A stretch of DNA of 64,000 nucleotides from Dickeya lacustris (GCF_029635795.1 NZ_CP114280.1:3348001-3412000); one strand, 5' to 3'. Numbered from the stretch's first letter, positions 36,323 to 47,111 are shown. Notes: a model not told the origin generated them from the letters alone. A program made the numbers and translations.

Positions 36323-37903
36323 TTACTGTAGCAGGCCGCCGTGACGCTCAATGCGAAACATCGCCATCGCCTGTACCAACTGGCGCGATTGCTCTTCCAG
36401 CGACTGGGTGGTGTCGGCTGAAGCTTTAACCAACGTGGCATTTTGCTGGGCGACTTTATCAATTTGGCTAAAGGCGATGTGTACCTGCTCAATCCCCTTG
36501 TGTTGCTCTTGTGAGGCGAAGGAGATCTCTTTCATCAGCGTGGTGATGCGGGTGATTTCGTCGGCGACGTCATCCATGGTTTCCCCGGCTTTTGCCGCCA
36601 GATTCAGCCCTTCGCTAACGTGGGACTGCGAATCCATGATAAGCGCCCGAATCTCTTTCGCGGCCTGGCCGCTGTGCTGGGCCAGATTACGCACTTCACC
36701 GGCAACCACCGCAAACCCCTTACCCTGTTCGCCAGCACGGGCGGCTTCGACGGCGGCATTCAGCGCCAAAATATTGGTCTGAAACGCGATGCCGTCTATC
36801 ACTCCGAGAATGTCGCTGATGCGTTTGGCGCTATTGGCTATCTCACGCATTTTTTCCACCACATAATTGACGGATTCATTGCCCCGGTCGGTGGTGGTGG
36901 ATACCTGATGGGTCAACTGATGGGCGAGCTCGGCGTTGTCAGCGTTGCGTTTTACCGTGGCACTGAGCTCTTCCAGGCTGGCAGCCGTTTGCTCCAGCGC
37001 GGCAACCGACTCTTCGGTACGTTCGGCTAAATGGCGGTTGCCGCTAAATAACTCGCGGCTGCCCTGGTCGATTTGCTGACTGGCATCACGCACCTGGCTT
37101 ACCGAGTCGAGCAGCGCCAGTTGCATGCGTTCAATGGCGTCGCTCAGGCGTCCCAGTTCGTTACTGCCGCCTTGTGTAATGCGGTGGGTCAAATCACCGG
37201 AGGCCACGTGTTCAAGTTGTTCAATGGCGCTATCGAGCGGTTTAAGCAGCATGTGGCGCAGTGCCAGCCAGCCGAGTACCACCAGCAGTAATGACATCAG
37301 GCACGCGACGCCTATCAGTAACAGCATCAGCCGTTCGTTAAGGTTGGCTTGCTGGATATGCTGCTCGGAGAGCTGCTGAGAGTAGAGACGAAAGCTTTGA
37401 ATGGACTTATCAAATGCATCGCTCAGTGGGGTAAGGTTATTTTCCAGTAGCGTGTAGTATTCGTCGGTATACTGTTTTTTCAGTGAGTCCAGCATCGGCT
37501 TCAGCCCTTGATTCAGGTAATCCTGATAGCTCTTTTGTACCTGCTGGGCGAGCTGCCGCTCTTGTTCGCTGCTGGTTGGTATGGCGTTGAACAGGCGTAT
37601 CTCTTTTTCAGACTGTTGTACATAACCGTCTAATTTTTCTGTTTCTTTTGCTCCGACATCCAGCAAACCGATTTCTATTTTACGCACGGCCAACGTCGCG
37701 GATGCCCTGGCGCGGAGCGTCAGGTTATAGCCGTTCATCAGTGCGCCCAATTGCTCGCCCTGAATTTGATTTAAGGCGGTGAGCGATGTCCGGCTCTTGT
37801 TAATGGCCTGAATCCCCATACCACTGACGAGCAGCAATAGCAGTGTGATGACAGACAGCAGTGTCAACAAACCGGTACGGATGGAGAGATTTTTCAAACG
37901 CAT
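36323..37903 (-). CDS. Methyl-accepting chemotaxis protein (Tar-type four-helix sensor)
   Basis: 526 aa. TM1 about 10-32, a ~155-residue periplasmic four-helix sensor, TM2 about 190-212, HAMP, then the signalling coiled coil with the hairpin tip [39 protein letters not shown]. No C-terminal NWETF-type receptor tail is present. The ligand is unknown. The pairing with the CodA-like gene (66-base gap, same strand) suggests a nucleobase, by analogy only. No sigma-28 promoter was found for this one, unlike the two other receptors. Confidence 0.92.
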   Translation of the reverse strand: MRLKNLSIRTGLLTLLSVITLLLLLVSGMGIQAINKSRTSLTALNQIQGEQLGALMNGYNLTLRARASATLAVRKIEIGLLDVGAKETEKLDGYVQQSEKEIRLFNAIPTSSEQERQLAQQVQKSYQDYLNQGLKPMLDSLKKQYTDEYYTLLENNLTPLSDAFDKSIQSFRLYSQQLSEQHIQQANLNERLMLLLIGVACLMSLLLVVLGWLALRHMLLKPLDSAIEQLEHVASGDLTHRITQGGSNELGRLSDAIERMQLALLDSVSQVRDASQQIDQGSRELFSGNRHLAERTEESVAALEQTAASLEELSATVKRNADNAELAHQLTHQVSTTTDRGNESVNYVVEKMREIANSAKRISDILGVIDGIAFQTNILALNAAVEAARAGEQGKGFAVVAGEVRNLAQHSGQAAKEIRALIMDSQSHVSEGLNLAAKAGETMDDVADEITRITTLMKEISFASQEQHKGIEQVHIAFSQIDKVAQQNATLVKASADTTQSLEEQSRQLVQAMAMFRIERHGGLLQ

Positions 37904-38274
37904 GGTTCCATTTCCTAGTGTGTGCAGAGCAAAAAATCACTGGTAAACCCGCAGCAGATTTACCGTCCGTTAAGAGGGTGTTGCAGGGTATTTTTGTTCA
38001 GAACATAACAGATGAAACAACCACTGTGAAAGCATGATTCTCTTATCTTTTATCTCTGAAAATATAAAGATTAGCGGAAATTCTGCTTTAGGGAGGATTG
38101 TCTGGTGCTAAATAAATTCGCCCCTCGTCTGCCACTGGTTTATCATCTGCTGATAAAAAATGAACATAACGTGCGCCAGCCAGCGCTGGAGGCCTGTTCC
38201 CCGGTTTCTGGCGGTGTTTTTCAGGGCCAATTCAATCGCCTGGTAATCGCCCGGCAATAGACCCAGAGGTTTCT
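37904..38274. other. 371-base gap upstream of nsrR
   Basis: Divergent promoter region for the chemoreceptor (left) and nsrR (right). I see no gene and no recognisable RNA. In E. coli purA lies directly upstream of nsrR, so this junction has been rearranged. Confidence 0.6.
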
Positions 38275-38700
38275 GTGCAGTTAACAAGTTTTACGGATTA
38301 TGGTTTGCGGGCGCTGATTTATATGGCCTCGTTGCCGGATGGCCGGATGACCAGCATCTCAGAAGTCACCGAGGTGTATGGCGTTTCACGCAATCATATG
38401 GTGAAAATTATTAATCAGCTCAGTCGTGCTGGGTTGGTGATGGCGGTACGCGGCAAAAACGGCGGTATTCGTTTAGGGCGCGACCCGGCGACGATTCGCA
38501 TCGGGGATGTGGTGCGTGAGCTGGAGCCGTTGTCGCTGGTTAACTGTAGCAAGGGATTTTGCCATATCACGCCAGCCTGCCGTCTTAAGCAGGTATTGCA
38601 ACAAGCCGTGCAGAATTTTTTGCAGGAGCTTGATAAATATACGCTTGCCGACATGGTGAATGAAAACCCGCCGCTCTATAAATTACTTCTGGTTGAATAA
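38275..38700 (+). CDS. nsrR: Nitric oxide-sensing repressor NsrR
   Basis: 141 aa, Rrf2 family, from a GTG start as in E. coli. The winged helix-turn-helix ([29 protein letters not shown]) precedes the Fe-S ligands Cys91, Cys96 and Cys102 ([13 protein letters not shown]). Nitric oxide damages the cluster and relieves repression of NO-defence genes. A matching operator lies before ytfE in this window (53770-53792). rnr follows after 40 bases. Confidence 0.95.
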   Translation: MQLTSFTDYGLRALIYMASLPDGRMTSISEVTEVYGVSRNHMVKIINQLSRAGLVMAVRGKNGGIRLGRDPATIRIGDVVRELEPLSLVNCSKGFCHITPACRLKQVLQQAVQNFLQELDKYTLADMVNENPPLYKLLLVE

Positions 38701-38740
38701 GCCTGTTCAGCCGCTGGCTGATGACAACGGAGGAACCCCA

Positions 38741-41296
38741 ATGTCACAAGATCCGTTTCTGGAACGCGAAGCAGAAAAATACGAATTCCCCATTCCCAGC
38801 CGTGAATACATTTTGGCGCATCTTGCCAAACGGGATACCCCCATCAGCCGCGAGGAACTGGCCGCCTCTCTGGAACTGACCGGAGAAGAACAACTGGAAG
38901 GATTACGCCGTCGGCTACGAGCAATGGAGCGCGATGGACAGTTAGTGTTTACCCGCCGTCAATGTTATGCCTTGCCGGAAAAACTGGATTTACTGCGCGG
39001 CACGGTATTAGGCCACCGCGACGGTTATGGTTTTTTACGCGTAGAAGGGCGCAAGGACGATCTTTACCTCAGCGCCGAGCAGATGAAGACCGTCATTCAC
39101 GGTGATGTGGTGCTGGCCCAGCCGCTGGGTGAAGACCGCAAGGGGCGTCGCGAAGGGCGTATCGTGCGGATTTTAGAACCGCGCACCAGCCAGATTGTCG
39201 GGCGTTATTTTACCGAAGCGGGCACCGGTTTTGTCGTGCCTGACGACAGCCGCCTGAGCTTTGATATCCTGATTCCGCCTGAATGTATCGCCGGGGCGCG
39301 AATGGGCTCGGTGGTGGTGGTAGAACTGACCCAGCGCGGCACGCGTCGCACTAAAGCTATCGGGAAAATTGTTGAAATTCTGGGCGATAACATGGGCACC
39401 GGGCTTGCGGTGGATATTGCGCTGCGCACCCATGAAATTCCCCATAGCTGGCCGCCAAAAGTCGAAGAGCAGGTCAGTTCGCTCACCGAGCAGGTGCCGG
39501 AAAGTGCCAAGGCCGGGCGTGTGGATTTGCGTGCATTACCGCTGGTGACGATTGACGGCGAGGATGCGCGTGACTTTGATGATGCCGTCTTCTGCGAGAA
39601 GAAACGCGGCGGCGGCTGGCGTTTGTGGGTGGCAATTGCCGACGTCAGTTATTATGTGCGCCCCGGCACGCCGCTGGATCATGAAGCGCGCGCGCGCGGT
39701 ACTTCAGTGTATTTTCCGTCACAGGTCGTACCGATGCTGCCGGAAGTGCTCTCCAACGGCCTGTGCTCGCTCAATCCACAGGTTGACCGGCTGTGCATGG
39801 TCTGTGAAATGACGGTGTCGGCGCAGGGGAAACTGTCGGGTTATAAATTCTATGAAGCGGTGATGAGCTCGCATGCCCGCCTGACCTACACCAAAGTGTG
39901 GAGCATTTTGCAAGGCGATGGCGAATTGCGTGAGCATTACGCCTCGCTGGTGGCACCGCTCGAAGAGCTGCACCGTATGTACAAGGTGCTGGAGAAAGCG
40001 CGCGAAGAGCGTGGCGGCATTGCCTTTGAGACAGAAGAAGCCAAGTTTATTTTTAATGCCGAGCGCCGTATCGAGCGGGTGGAAGCAGTGGTGCGCAATG
40101 ATGCGCATAAACTGATTGAAGAGTGCATGATTCTGGCGAACATCTCGGCGGCGAAATTCGTCGAGAAGAGCGAAGAACCGGCGCTGTTTCGCGTACACGA
40201 TCAACCCAGCGAAGACCACGTATTGGCATTGCGCAGCGTGTTGGGCGAACTGGGGCTGACGCTTGGCGGCGGCATGAAGCCGCAGCCGAAAGATTACGCC
40301 GAGCTGATGGTGGCAGTGGCTGACAGGCCAGATCGCGAGATGCTGCAAACCATGTTACTGCGCTCAATGAAACAGGCGATTTATGACCCGGAAAACCGTG
40401 GGCATTTCGGCCTGGCGCTGACCTCGTATGGGCACTTTACGTCACCGATTCGCCGCTACCCGGATTTGTCGCTGCATCGCGCCATCAAATATGTCTTGAG
40501 CGATCGTAAAGCGCGCTGGACGTCAACCGGCGGCTGGCATTGCGATTTTAATGAGATGTTGCAGTTGGGCCAGCACTGCTCAATGACCGAGCGCCGCGCT
40601 GATGAAGCCACCCGCGATGTGGCTGACTGGCTGAAGTGCGATTTTATGCAAGATCACGTCGGCGAAGAGTTTACCGGCATTATCGCCAGTGTGACCGGCT
40701 TTGGTTTTTTTGTCCGCCTGAGCGATCTGTTCATTGATGGTTTGGTGCACGTCTCGACGCTGGATAACGACTACTACCGGTATGACAATGTCGGCCAGCG
40801 GCTGATTGGCGAATCCCGTGGGCAGACGTATCGCCTCGGTGATGAAGTGCGCATTCGCGTTGAAGCGGTACACATGGATGAGCGTAAAATTGATTTCGCG
40901 CTGGTGTCATCGACCCGTAAGGTGCGAGGCGAAGGAAAAACGGCGCGCGACCGGGCGAAGAAAAATGTGGCGGGTGACGTGAAAGTGCCGCGTCGCCGTC
41001 GTAGCGGTCAGCGTACGAATTTCGAGCCGGACAGCGCCTTTCGCACCGAGGGGGACAAAAAGCGCAAGCCGAAGTCCAGCGGTAAAGGGAAAAGCGATAA
41101 AGCGCCAGCCGATAAAGCACAAATCAATAAAGTTCAAACCGATAAAGCACCAGCTGATAAAGTGCAAACCAATAAAGCAAAAACCGGCGTGAAGAAGTCG
41201 GCAAAGGCGAAAAAGAACGCAGAGAAAACGCGTAAAATCGCTGAAGCTACGCGGGCAAAGCGCGCCAGTAAAAAAGCCAAGCCTGCGCAATCGTAA
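38741..41296 (+). CDS. rnr: Ribonuclease R
   Basis: 851 aa from the ATG at 38741 ([20 protein letters not shown]), behind AACGGAGGAA. Order: helix-turn-helix, two cold-shock domains, RNB catalytic domain with the Asp cluster [16 protein letters not shown]1 domain ([29 protein letters not shown]), basic tail. It is a processive 3'-5' exonuclease for structured RNA, rRNA quality control and tmRNA-linked decay. The Lys-rich tail from about residue 786 holds six in-frame copies of a 15-bp repeat (41096-41185) coding DKAPA/NKVQT-type pentapeptides, not present in E. coli. Confidence 0.95.
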   Translation: MSQDPFLEREAEKYEFPIPSREYILAHLAKRDTPISREELAASLELTGEEQLEGLRRRLRAMERDGQLVFTRRQCYALPEKLDLLRGTVLGHRDGYGFLRVEGRKDDLYLSAEQMKTVIHGDVVLAQPLGEDRKGRREGRIVRILEPRTSQIVGRYFTEAGTGFVVPDDSRLSFDILIPPECIAGARMGSVVVVELTQRGTRRTKAIGKIVEILGDNMGTGLAVDIALRTHEIPHSWPPKVEEQVSSLTEQVPESAKAGRVDLRALPLVTIDGEDARDFDDAVFCEKKRGGGWRLWVAIADVSYYVRPGTPLDHEARARGTSVYFPSQVVPMLPEVLSNGLCSLNPQVDRLCMVCEMTVSAQGKLSGYKFYEAVMSSHARLTYTKVWSILQGDGELREHYASLVAPLEELHRMYKVLEKAREERGGIAFETEEAKFIFNAERRIERVEAVVRNDAHKLIEECMILANISAAKFVEKSEEPALFRVHDQPSEDHVLALRSVLGELGLTLGGGMKPQPKDYAELMVAVADRPDREMLQTMLLRSMKQAIYDPENRGHFGLALTSYGHFTSPIRRYPDLSLHRAIKYVLSDRKARWTSTGGWHCDFNEMLQLGQHCSMTERRADEATRDVADWLKCDFMQDHVGEEFTGIIASVTGFGFFVRLSDLFIDGLVHVSTLDNDYYRYDNVGQRLIGESRGQTYRLGDEVRIRVEAVHMDERKIDFALVSSTRKVRGEGKTARDRAKKNVAGDVKVPRRRRSGQRTNFEPDSAFRTEGDKKRKPKSSGKGKSDKAPADKAQINKVQTDKAPADKVQTNKAKTGVKKSAKAKKNAEKTRKIAEATRAKRASKKAKPAQS
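41096..41185 (+). repeat. 15-bp in-frame array in the rnr tail, 6 copies
   Basis: Units at 41096, 41111, 41126, 41141, 41156 and 41171 follow rATAAAGynCmArmy-type degeneracy and encode [25 protein letters not shown] and NKAKT. The unit is a multiple of three and keeps the tail basic. Confidence 0.9.
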
Positions 41297-41430
41297 CGGC
41301 AGGTGAGGGCATAGCCCGGATAAGATCGGCATGGTGTACTGAGTGCGCCATGCCGTTTTCATGACTGAACGTGAATAATGATGCAATTCTTGTTTTAACT
41401 ATCATCGCATTAGATGCTTTTGACTAACCG

Positions 41431-41514
41431 AGTCTATGGTGTAATCGAGTCAGTGGTGTAACCGAGATGGTGTAATCGAGTGCATTCGTATAACCGAATA
41501 CATTTTTATGGCCG
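41431..41514. repeat. Degenerate 14-18 bp array between rnr and rlmB
   Basis: Five units (41431-41447, 41448-41464, 41465-41478, 41479-41496, 41497-41514) end in TAACCG, TAATCG or similar; the core GGTGTAAyCGAG recurs three times. The rest of the rnr-rlmB gap holds no gene. Confidence 0.75.
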
Positions 41515-41569
41515 AACGCACTGTGGCAAAGGCTGTTTTCTGCCCTGTTAACCTGTTTGAAGAGTCCTC

Positions 41570-42304
41570 ATGAGTGAAATTATTTATGGCATCCATGCGG
41601 TGAAAGCCCTGCTGGAGCGCGATCCACAACGTTTTTTGGATGTATTTACCCTAAAAGGGCGCGAAGATCGCCGCCTGATGCCGTTGATTGCCGAACTGGA
41701 GGCGAACGGTATTGCCGTACAGGTAGCCAATCGCCAATGGTTAGATGAGAAGGTGGAAGGGGCGGTGCATCAGGGGATTGTCGCGCGCGTCAGAGAGGGG
41801 CGGCAGTATCAGGAGAACGATTTACCGGGGCTGCTGGCCGGGCAGAATGCTCCGTTTTTATTGGTGCTTGATGGTGTCACCGATCCGCACAATCTTGGCG
41901 CTTGCCTGCGCAGTGCGGATGCCGCCGGTGTGCATGCGGTGATTGTGCCGCGCGATCGTTCAGCGCAGCTCAATGCGACGGCGAAAAAAGTGGCGTGTGG
42001 CGCAGCGGAAACCGTGCCGCTGATCCGGGTGACGAATCTGGCGCGCACACTCCGTTTTTTACAAGAACAGCAGATCTGGGTGGTGGGAACCGCCGGAGAA
42101 GCCGATCATTCCGTGTTCCAAAGTAAACTGACCGGCCCGCTGGCGCTGGTGATGGGCGCAGAAGGCGAGGGGATGCGGCGGTTGACCCGCGAGCATTGCG
42201 ATGAGCTCATCAGTATTCCGATGGCAGGTAGCGTGTCATCGTTGAATGTCTCGGTGGCAACCGGCGTGTGCCTGTTTGAAGCGGTGCGTCAGCGTTTAGG
42301 CTAA
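41570..42304 (+). CDS. rlmB: 23S rRNA (Gm2251) 2'-O-methyltransferase
   Basis: 244 aa, SPOUT (TrmH) family. The N-terminal substrate domain [18 protein letters not shown] is followed by the knot: [33 protein letters not shown] and [18 protein letters not shown], which bind SAM. It methylates G2251 in the peptidyl-transferase P loop. Position after rnr is as in E. coli. The start has AAGAGTCC upstream. Followed by a terminator and arrays. Confidence 0.95.
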   Translation: MSEIIYGIHAVKALLERDPQRFLDVFTLKGREDRRLMPLIAELEANGIAVQVANRQWLDEKVEGAVHQGIVARVREGRQYQENDLPGLLAGQNAPFLLVLDGVTDPHNLGACLRSADAAGVHAVIVPRDRSAQLNATAKKVACGAAETVPLIRVTNLARTLRFLQEQQIWVVGTAGEADHSVFQSKLTGPLALVMGAEGEGMRRLTREHCDELISIPMAGSVSSLNVSVATGVCLFEAVRQRLG

Positions 42305-42319
42305 TGTGACGTTGAGGCC

Positions 42320-42349
42320 AACGTGACAATGTGAAACGTGACAATGTGA
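42320..42349. repeat. 15-bp direct repeat after rlmB, two copies
   Basis: AACGTGACAATGTGA occurs twice without a break (42320-42334, 42335-42349), followed by a partial ATGTGA. It lies between the rlmB stop and its terminator. Confidence 0.8.
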
Positions 42350-42356
42350 ATGTGAT

Positions 42357-42390
42357 AGCCTGCGCCCATTCGGGCTCAGGCTATTTTTTT
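42357..42390 (+). terminator. Rho-independent terminator of rlmB
   Basis: AGCCTG pairs with CAGGCT and an inner CCC pairs with GGG around ATTC, then A and seven T (42384-42390). It lies 52 bases after the rlmB stop. Confidence 0.8.
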
Positions 42391-42456
42391 ACTCAGGCTT
42401 TTTTACTTAGGCTATCTTTTTGAACAGGCTGTTTTTTAAGCAAGCTGTTTTTTTTA
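42378..42456. repeat. Array of five copies of the rlmB terminator tail
   Basis: Units starting at 42378, 42395, 42409, 42426 and 42442 each read (A)AGGCT or AAGCTG then a run of 5-8 T. Unit length is 14-17. The first copy is the 3' arm and T run of the terminator, so that part has been repeated downstream. Confidence 0.8.
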
Positions 42457-42466
42457 AGAGAGTCGG

Positions 42467-44029
42467 TTAGGCATTTTGCATGCTAAGGCGCGGCAGTGTA
42501 GCGGGAGCCGACCCATTGCTGGCATGACGATGGGTATTTGTTGTAAGGCGAAATGCCGAAACCGCATGGGAGAGACGTTCTGCCTGCTGTTCCAGTGATG
42601 CGGCTGCGGCAGAGGATTGTTCGACCAGTACCGCATTTTGCTGCGTACTTTGATCCATTTCGACAATCGCGGAGCCTACCTGCGAAATCCCACGATGCTG
42701 TTCATCGGAAGCGACAGCAATTTCACCCATAATATCATGCACCTGAGTTACCGACAGAACGATGTCAGACATGGTTTTGCCCGCATTTTCGACCAGCGAT
42801 GCGCCGTTATTAATTTGCGATACGGACGTAGCAATCAGGTTTTCAATTTCGGTGGCGGCTTGGGCGCTGCGCTGGGCGAGGTTGCGTACTTCCCCGGCAA
42901 CCACGGCAAACCCTCGGCCTTGCTCGCCAGCCCGTGCCGCTTCAACGGCGGCGTTGAGCGCCAGGATGTTTGTCTGGAAGGCGATGCTGTTGATAACGGA
43001 CGTGATTTCTGCGATACGGCGAGAGCCTTGAGCGATGTCTCCCATGGTTTGTACCGCGCTGCTGACTTGTTCTCCGCCCTGACGTGCCGTAGACGATGCG
43101 CTCATGACCAGTGAGTTGGCATGGTGGGCATTTTCGGTATTCTGTTTCACCGTTGAGGTTAACTGCTCCATGCTGGCGGCGGTCTGTTCAATGGCGGCGG
43201 CCTGCTCCTCCGTGCGTGCGGATAAATCGGTATTCCCGGCGACGATTTCGCCCGCAGCGTGGAAAATCTGGTCTGCGCTGAGGCGGATGTTATCTATCAT
43301 GCCGTGCAGATTGTCGTTCATCTTGGCCATGGCGCAGATTAACTGGCCCAGCTCGTCACTGCGTTCACTGCTTAAGCGCACGGTCAGGTCGCCTTCAGAA
43401 ATCGCGCGGGTAGCCTGGAGTGCCTGCTGCAATGGGCGAACAATCTGCCGGGAGATGACGATAGCGGCCGTGATGCCGATGATGATGGCAACAAGGGTAA
43501 TAATGGCGAGCCGAATATCGCCCTGCGTGACGTTTTTAGCCGCGCGGCTCTCTTCGGTGAAATAGAGCTGGTTGATGCTGTCTTGCAGTGTCGCCATTTG
43601 CGTGTTCAGCGCGCTCAATTCCTGCTGGCTGACATCGTTTTTCATCACTTGCTGGCGTTGGCGATTGTAATCACCCAGAACGGTGCGAACTTGCGTGATG
43701 GCGTTTTCATCTTCCTGCGGCCAGTTTCCTGCGCGGATCTCTTCCAGCAGGCTGTTTAATTCCTGCCCAATGGTGTTGATGGCTGTATCATGCTGTTCCA
43801 GATATTGCGCCTTACGCTCAAGCGCGTAGCTGAAATTGCCTTCTCGTGCGACAACGGTTTTGTCGTATAGCGCACCAAGACGGCTGATGCGTTTTAACGA
43901 TTGTTCGCTGTTGTGTAAACCATCAAAGCCCACTAAAGACAGCATGATGCCAATCAGTAGTAATAAACCAAATCCCAGCAACAGTTTACGCGTAACTGGC
44001 AGGTTCTTAAGTGAGAATTGCTGTAGCAT
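42467..44029 (-). CDS. Methyl-accepting chemotaxis protein (four-helix sensor)
   Basis: 520 aa. TM1 about 17-36, a ~150-residue periplasmic helical sensor, TM2 about 172-192, HAMP, and the cytoplasmic signalling domain with [41 protein letters not shown]. No NWETF-type tail. Ligand unknown. A sigma-28 promoter at 44230-44256 reads toward it, putting it in the flagellar regulon with a leader of about 190 bases. Confidence 0.92.
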   Translation of the reverse strand: MLQQFSLKNLPVTRKLLLGFGLLLLIGIMLSLVGFDGLHNSEQSLKRISRLGALYDKTVVAREGNFSYALERKAQYLEQHDTAINTIGQELNSLLEEIRAGNWPQEDENAITQVRTVLGDYNRQRQQVMKNDVSQQELSALNTQMATLQDSINQLYFTEESRAAKNVTQGDIRLAIITLVAIIIGITAAIVISRQIVRPLQQALQATRAISEGDLTVRLSSERSDELGQLICAMAKMNDNLHGMIDNIRLSADQIFHAAGEIVAGNTDLSARTEEQAAAIEQTAASMEQLTSTVKQNTENAHHANSLVMSASSTARQGGEQVSSAVQTMGDIAQGSRRIAEITSVINSIAFQTNILALNAAVEAARAGEQGRGFAVVAGEVRNLAQRSAQAATEIENLIATSVSQINNGASLVENAGKTMSDIVLSVTQVHDIMGEIAVASDEQHRGISQVGSAIVEMDQSTQQNAVLVEQSSAAAASLEQQAERLSHAVSAFRLTTNTHRHASNGSAPATLPRLSMQNA

Positions 44030-44362
44030 AAATCGGCTTCCTTTTTCGTTTCTGTTGTTGTCCCAGTTTCTTGTTATTACGGTATCCCGCTGGCGATATT
44101 GTGCTGGCAGGGCCGCTCCATGGTGCTAACGGGCCTCTTTCCGGGGCAGGGGTTCACGCGATGGCAGCAGGCCATCTGCCACGTAACAGAAGCTCGGAAG
44201 GCGTATGGCATGCGCCAAACATCGGAATTTTATCGGCTAAAATGCGTCAATATTTATATCAATATAAAAAAAACGTTGCAAAAGATGCGGTTCAGTAAGA
44301 GGAATACGTTATTTGCCAAGGACGTCAGCACCGCACAATACGGTGCTGAGAAGGGAGGAGTA
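44030..44362. other. 333-base gap upstream of the 42467-44029 receptor
   Basis: It contains the sigma-28 promoter at 44230-44256 and a long leader, and the 3' side of the small secreted gene at 44363. No further gene is supported. Confidence 0.6.
44230..44256 (-). promoter_or_regulatory. Sigma-28 (FliA) promoter of the chemoreceptor at 42467
   Basis: On the minus strand: -35 TAAATATT, 11-base spacer, -10 GCCGATAA. The -10 is a perfect match to the flagellar class 3 consensus and the -35 matches 6 of 8 of TAAAGTTT. The start site would be near 44221, about 190 bases before the receptor start. Confidence 0.75.
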
Positions 44363-44638
44363 TTAGTGTGTCAGACTGGCGATTTTTTGTTCTACCGCCG
44401 CGCACCACAATATCGAGCTACGCGATGGCCAGGCCGCCACGGGTAAACGGCTTTCTACCGCTTGTTGCCAAACCAGCGATCCAATCTCGATATTGCTGTA
44501 TTGCGCTCGGGTGTTGACGATAGACTCTATCCACAGGTTCCATTCGGTACTGCGGCAGGGATAGTCCGATGCGCCAGCGGTGCTGCTAACGCCGCTTGCC
44601 AACGCCAGCAGTGCGATGGCGGCATAATGTTTTTTCAT
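44363..44638 (-). CDS. Small periplasmic protein of unknown function
   Basis: 91 aa; family not recognised. A Sec signal peptide (MKKHYAAIALLALASGVSSTAGA, cleavage before SDYPC) is followed by ~68 residues rich in Trp and Ser with two cysteines (SDYPCRS, ILWCAAV) that may pair. It lies 27 bases downstream of the broken bsmA-like gene on the same strand, so a shared transcript is possible. It is not an obvious DUF1471 (BhsA/YjfN) protein, though those occupy this place in E. coli. Confidence 0.7.
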   Translation of the reverse strand: MKKHYAAIALLALASGVSSTAGASDYPCRSTEWNLWIESIVNTRAQYSNIEIGSLVWQQAVESRLPVAAWPSRSSILWCAAVEQKIASLTH

Positions 44639-44651
44639 CTTGATCCTCTTT

Positions 44652-44683
44652 ATCGGGAACTGACATCATCGGGAACTGATATC
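44652..44683. repeat. 16-bp direct repeat at the bsmA-like 3' end
   Basis: ATCGGGAACTGACATC (44652-44667) and ATCGGGAACTGATATC (44668-44683) are contiguous and cover the stop and last codons of the bsmA-like frame. Confidence 0.8.
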
Positions 44684-45020
44684 GCTCTGATGCGGTGAAT
44701 GAGCAGGGGATAGCCGATAAAAAATCGCGTAGCCACGCCAGTTATCACGTCGCAGGCGTTCAACCTGCATCAGGCTGACGATGCGGTAATAAGGTAAGCC
44801 CCGTGCAGTCGCCTGACGAGCTATCTCGGCGCTCGCATCATCCAGTGTGCAGCAGACATTCACCGACACACTCTCGACCTTCTCCAGCAGGGCACTTTGC
44901 ACCGTTGAGACTTCAACCGCCTGCTTTCCCGCTGGCGGTGGGGCCTCCGGCTTGCTGCGAACATCCGACGGATAACATCATTATCGCGGTACTTGCGAGC
45001 GCTAAAACCCCTTTCAGCAC
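44666..45020 (-). pseudogene. bsmA: BsmA-like DUF1471 lipoprotein, frameshifted
   Basis: A GTG at 45020 behind GGAGG reads a lipoprotein signal LKGVLALASTAIMMLSVGC (lipobox, Cys20) and stops at TGA 44913-44915. In the next frame the DUF1471 domain continues: VEVSTVQSALLEKVESVSVN, then DDASAEIARQATARGLPYYRIVSLMQVE and NWRGYAIFYR. Removing one base near 44922-44930 would give a ~117-aa protein, close to E. coli BsmA (109). BsmA is a small outer-membrane-linked lipoprotein affecting biofilm and stress. The position beside yjfP and the rpsF operon is as in E. coli. A sequencing error is the alternative. Confidence 0.7.
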
Positions 45021-45157
45021 GGCAGCCTCCGGCTCTGATTCTGTACAGGCAAGCAGTGTAACGCCTTGATGAGAAGAGAGATAGTCCCTGCGTGTAACCG
45101 GGTATAACCTGTTGTTGTGTTTGAAAAACAACAACAGGCCGTACGGTAGCGACAGCG

Positions 45158-47098
45158 CTAAGGGTGGATACGGAACACGCTGACCACATCGCTCAGGTGG
45201 TGGCCTTTTTCACGTAGCCCCTGCGCCGTATCCTGCGAGTTTTGCACCAGCGAGGCGTTTTGATGAATCGCCTGCCCTATCTGGTTAATTGCAATATTGA
45301 CTTGATCGATACCCAGAGATTGTTCGCGCGAGGCGATATCGATGTCATTAACAATCGTGCTGACCTGCTCGATGCGATGAAGCAAGTCCTCCATTGCCAG
45401 ACGGGTTCTCTCTGAACTGCGATAACCGGCTTCAATCTGGCGTAACGACTCGGCGATAAGCGTTTCAATCTCTTTGACCGCAGAGGAACTCCGCTGTGCC
45501 AGAGAGCGTACCTCTGCGGCGACGACGGCGAATCCCCGGCCATTTTCTCCCGCCCGGGAGGCTTCTACCGCAGCATTGAGGGCCAGAATATTGGTTTGGA
45601 AAGCGATTGATTCGATCGTGGTGGTAATGTCGGAGATTTTTTGCGACGAGCGCTGGATATCGCTCATGGTGGCTACCGAGTCCAACACGGTTTTGCTGCC
45701 GTGCTGGGCTGCATCGGCGCTTTGTGAGGCCAGTTGTTTGGCACTTGAGACGTTATCCGCATTCTGTTTAACGGTCGCTGCCAACTGCTCCATTGTCGCA
45801 GAGGTTTGCTCCACGCTGCTGGCCTGACGCGCAATCTGCTCAGTGATATTGCCGCTGTCTTGCGCCAGTGCATCGGTGCCCTCGGCTATCTCCTGGGAGG
45901 CATCGCGCACCTGTGCGACCAACTGCGTCAGACCATTCCCCATACCATTGATAGCATCCACTAACCGACCGACTTCATCCTGACTCTTCGTGGTTAACGA
46001 GGCTTGCAGGTTGCCAGCGGCAAATTGCTCCGCCACTTTGACAACCTCGTCCAGCGGGCGACTTAACCAGCGGCGGGTCAGGTAGACGAAAAACAGCGCG
46101 AACAGCACAACCAATGTGATGCCACCGGCGAGAAACAGGTTGCGGATGGTGTTCACCTCCGCCAGTAGACTGGCTTTGCTGATAGTACCGGCTACCACCC
46201 ATTTCCATTGCGGCACGCTGCGATAGACCAATACCTGCGTGCGATCATCCCCCGTCAGGGCACTGTCGTCATACTCCAGTGTGCCGCTGTCACTGTTCAG
46301 CACCTGTTGCAGTGCCGGTGCCGACCAGTCGGGTTTTTTTCCTGCCAGCGTCGGGTGAACCAGATAGTTACCCGCCGTCGCGCCGGTTTTACTGATAGCA
46401 ATAAAATGGCCGTTATCACCCAGTCGTTTTTCCAGAATGCGCTTTTGCATTTGGGCAAACTCTTTACTGATATCGATACCGACAAACAGAATGGCAATGA
46501 CGTTGCCGCCGCTCCCCGTTACCGGTTTGTATTGGGTGATGTACTGTTTGCCGAACAACACGGCCAGGCCGCTAAATACCTTGTTTTCGGTTATTGCGGC
46601 AAATGCCGGGCTGGTTCGGTCGAGTTTGGTGCCAATCGCCCGTGCGCCGTCTTCTTTCTTTAACGATGTCGTGATACGCACGAAATCGTCACCATCACGC
46701 ACGAAAATAGTGGAGATGGCACCGGTGCGGCTGAGAAAGTCATCCGTCACGGCGGTATTCATATTCAGCACTGTCTCACCGGATCTCAACGTGGGCGCGC
46801 TGGTTTCACCAAGGGGTAAGCGGGCCGTGGTATCAACGGTAAAGCGTGTGGGTAAAAAGCTGGCAAACAGATTGGTATAGCTGTCAACGCTTGCCTGCAA
46901 GCTAGTGTCGTACATCGCCACCATATCGGTAATACCGGTGACTTGACTTTCCATGTCATGCAGGGTCAGCGCTTCCAGCTTATTCCCCGCAGAGCGGGTC
47001 AGGCTGAGACTGAAGGCGATAAACAGCACCGCCACGCTCAGGGAAGCGATCACTGAAAGTTTAACACCCAGGCTCCAGCGTCTAAAAGCAAGCTGCAT
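45158..47098 (-). CDS. Methyl-accepting chemotaxis protein with Cache-type sensor
   Basis: 646 aa from the ATG at 47098 ([20 protein letters not shown]); an upstream in-frame ATG at 47185 would add a His/Thr-rich stretch coded by a tandem repeat. TM1 about 13-35, a ~270-residue periplasmic Cache-type domain ([25 protein letters not shown]), TM2 about 305-325, HAMP, then [41 protein letters not shown]. The hairpin has Ser for the more usual Ala at EASRAGE. Ligands of Cache receptors are often organic or amino acids; none is assigned. Its sigma-28 promoter is at 47175-47201. Confidence 0.92.
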   Translation of the reverse strand: MQLAFRRWSLGVKLSVIASLSVAVLFIAFSLSLTRSAGNKLEALTLHDMESQVTGITDMVAMYDTSLQASVDSYTNLFASFLPTRFTVDTTARLPLGETSAPTLRSGETVLNMNTAVTDDFLSRTGAISTIFVRDGDDFVRITTSLKKEDGARAIGTKLDRTSPAFAAITENKVFSGLAVLFGKQYITQYKPVTGSGGNVIAILFVGIDISKEFAQMQKRILEKRLGDNGHFIAISKTGATAGNYLVHPTLAGKKPDWSAPALQQVLNSDSGTLEYDDSALTGDDRTQVLVYRSVPQWKWVVAGTISKASLLAEVNTIRNLFLAGGITLVVLFALFFVYLTRRWLSRPLDEVVKVAEQFAAGNLQASLTTKSQDEVGRLVDAINGMGNGLTQLVAQVRDASQEIAEGTDALAQDSGNITEQIARQASSVEQTSATMEQLAATVKQNADNVSSAKQLASQSADAAQHGSKTVLDSVATMSDIQRSSQKISDITTTIESIAFQTNILALNAAVEASRAGENGRGFAVVAAEVRSLAQRSSSAVKEIETLIAESLRQIEAGYRSSERTRLAMEDLLHRIEQVSTIVNDIDIASREQSLGIDQVNIAINQIGQAIHQNASLVQNSQDTAQGLREKGHHLSDVVSVFRIHP

Positions 47099-47111
47099 GA
47101 TGATTCTCTTT

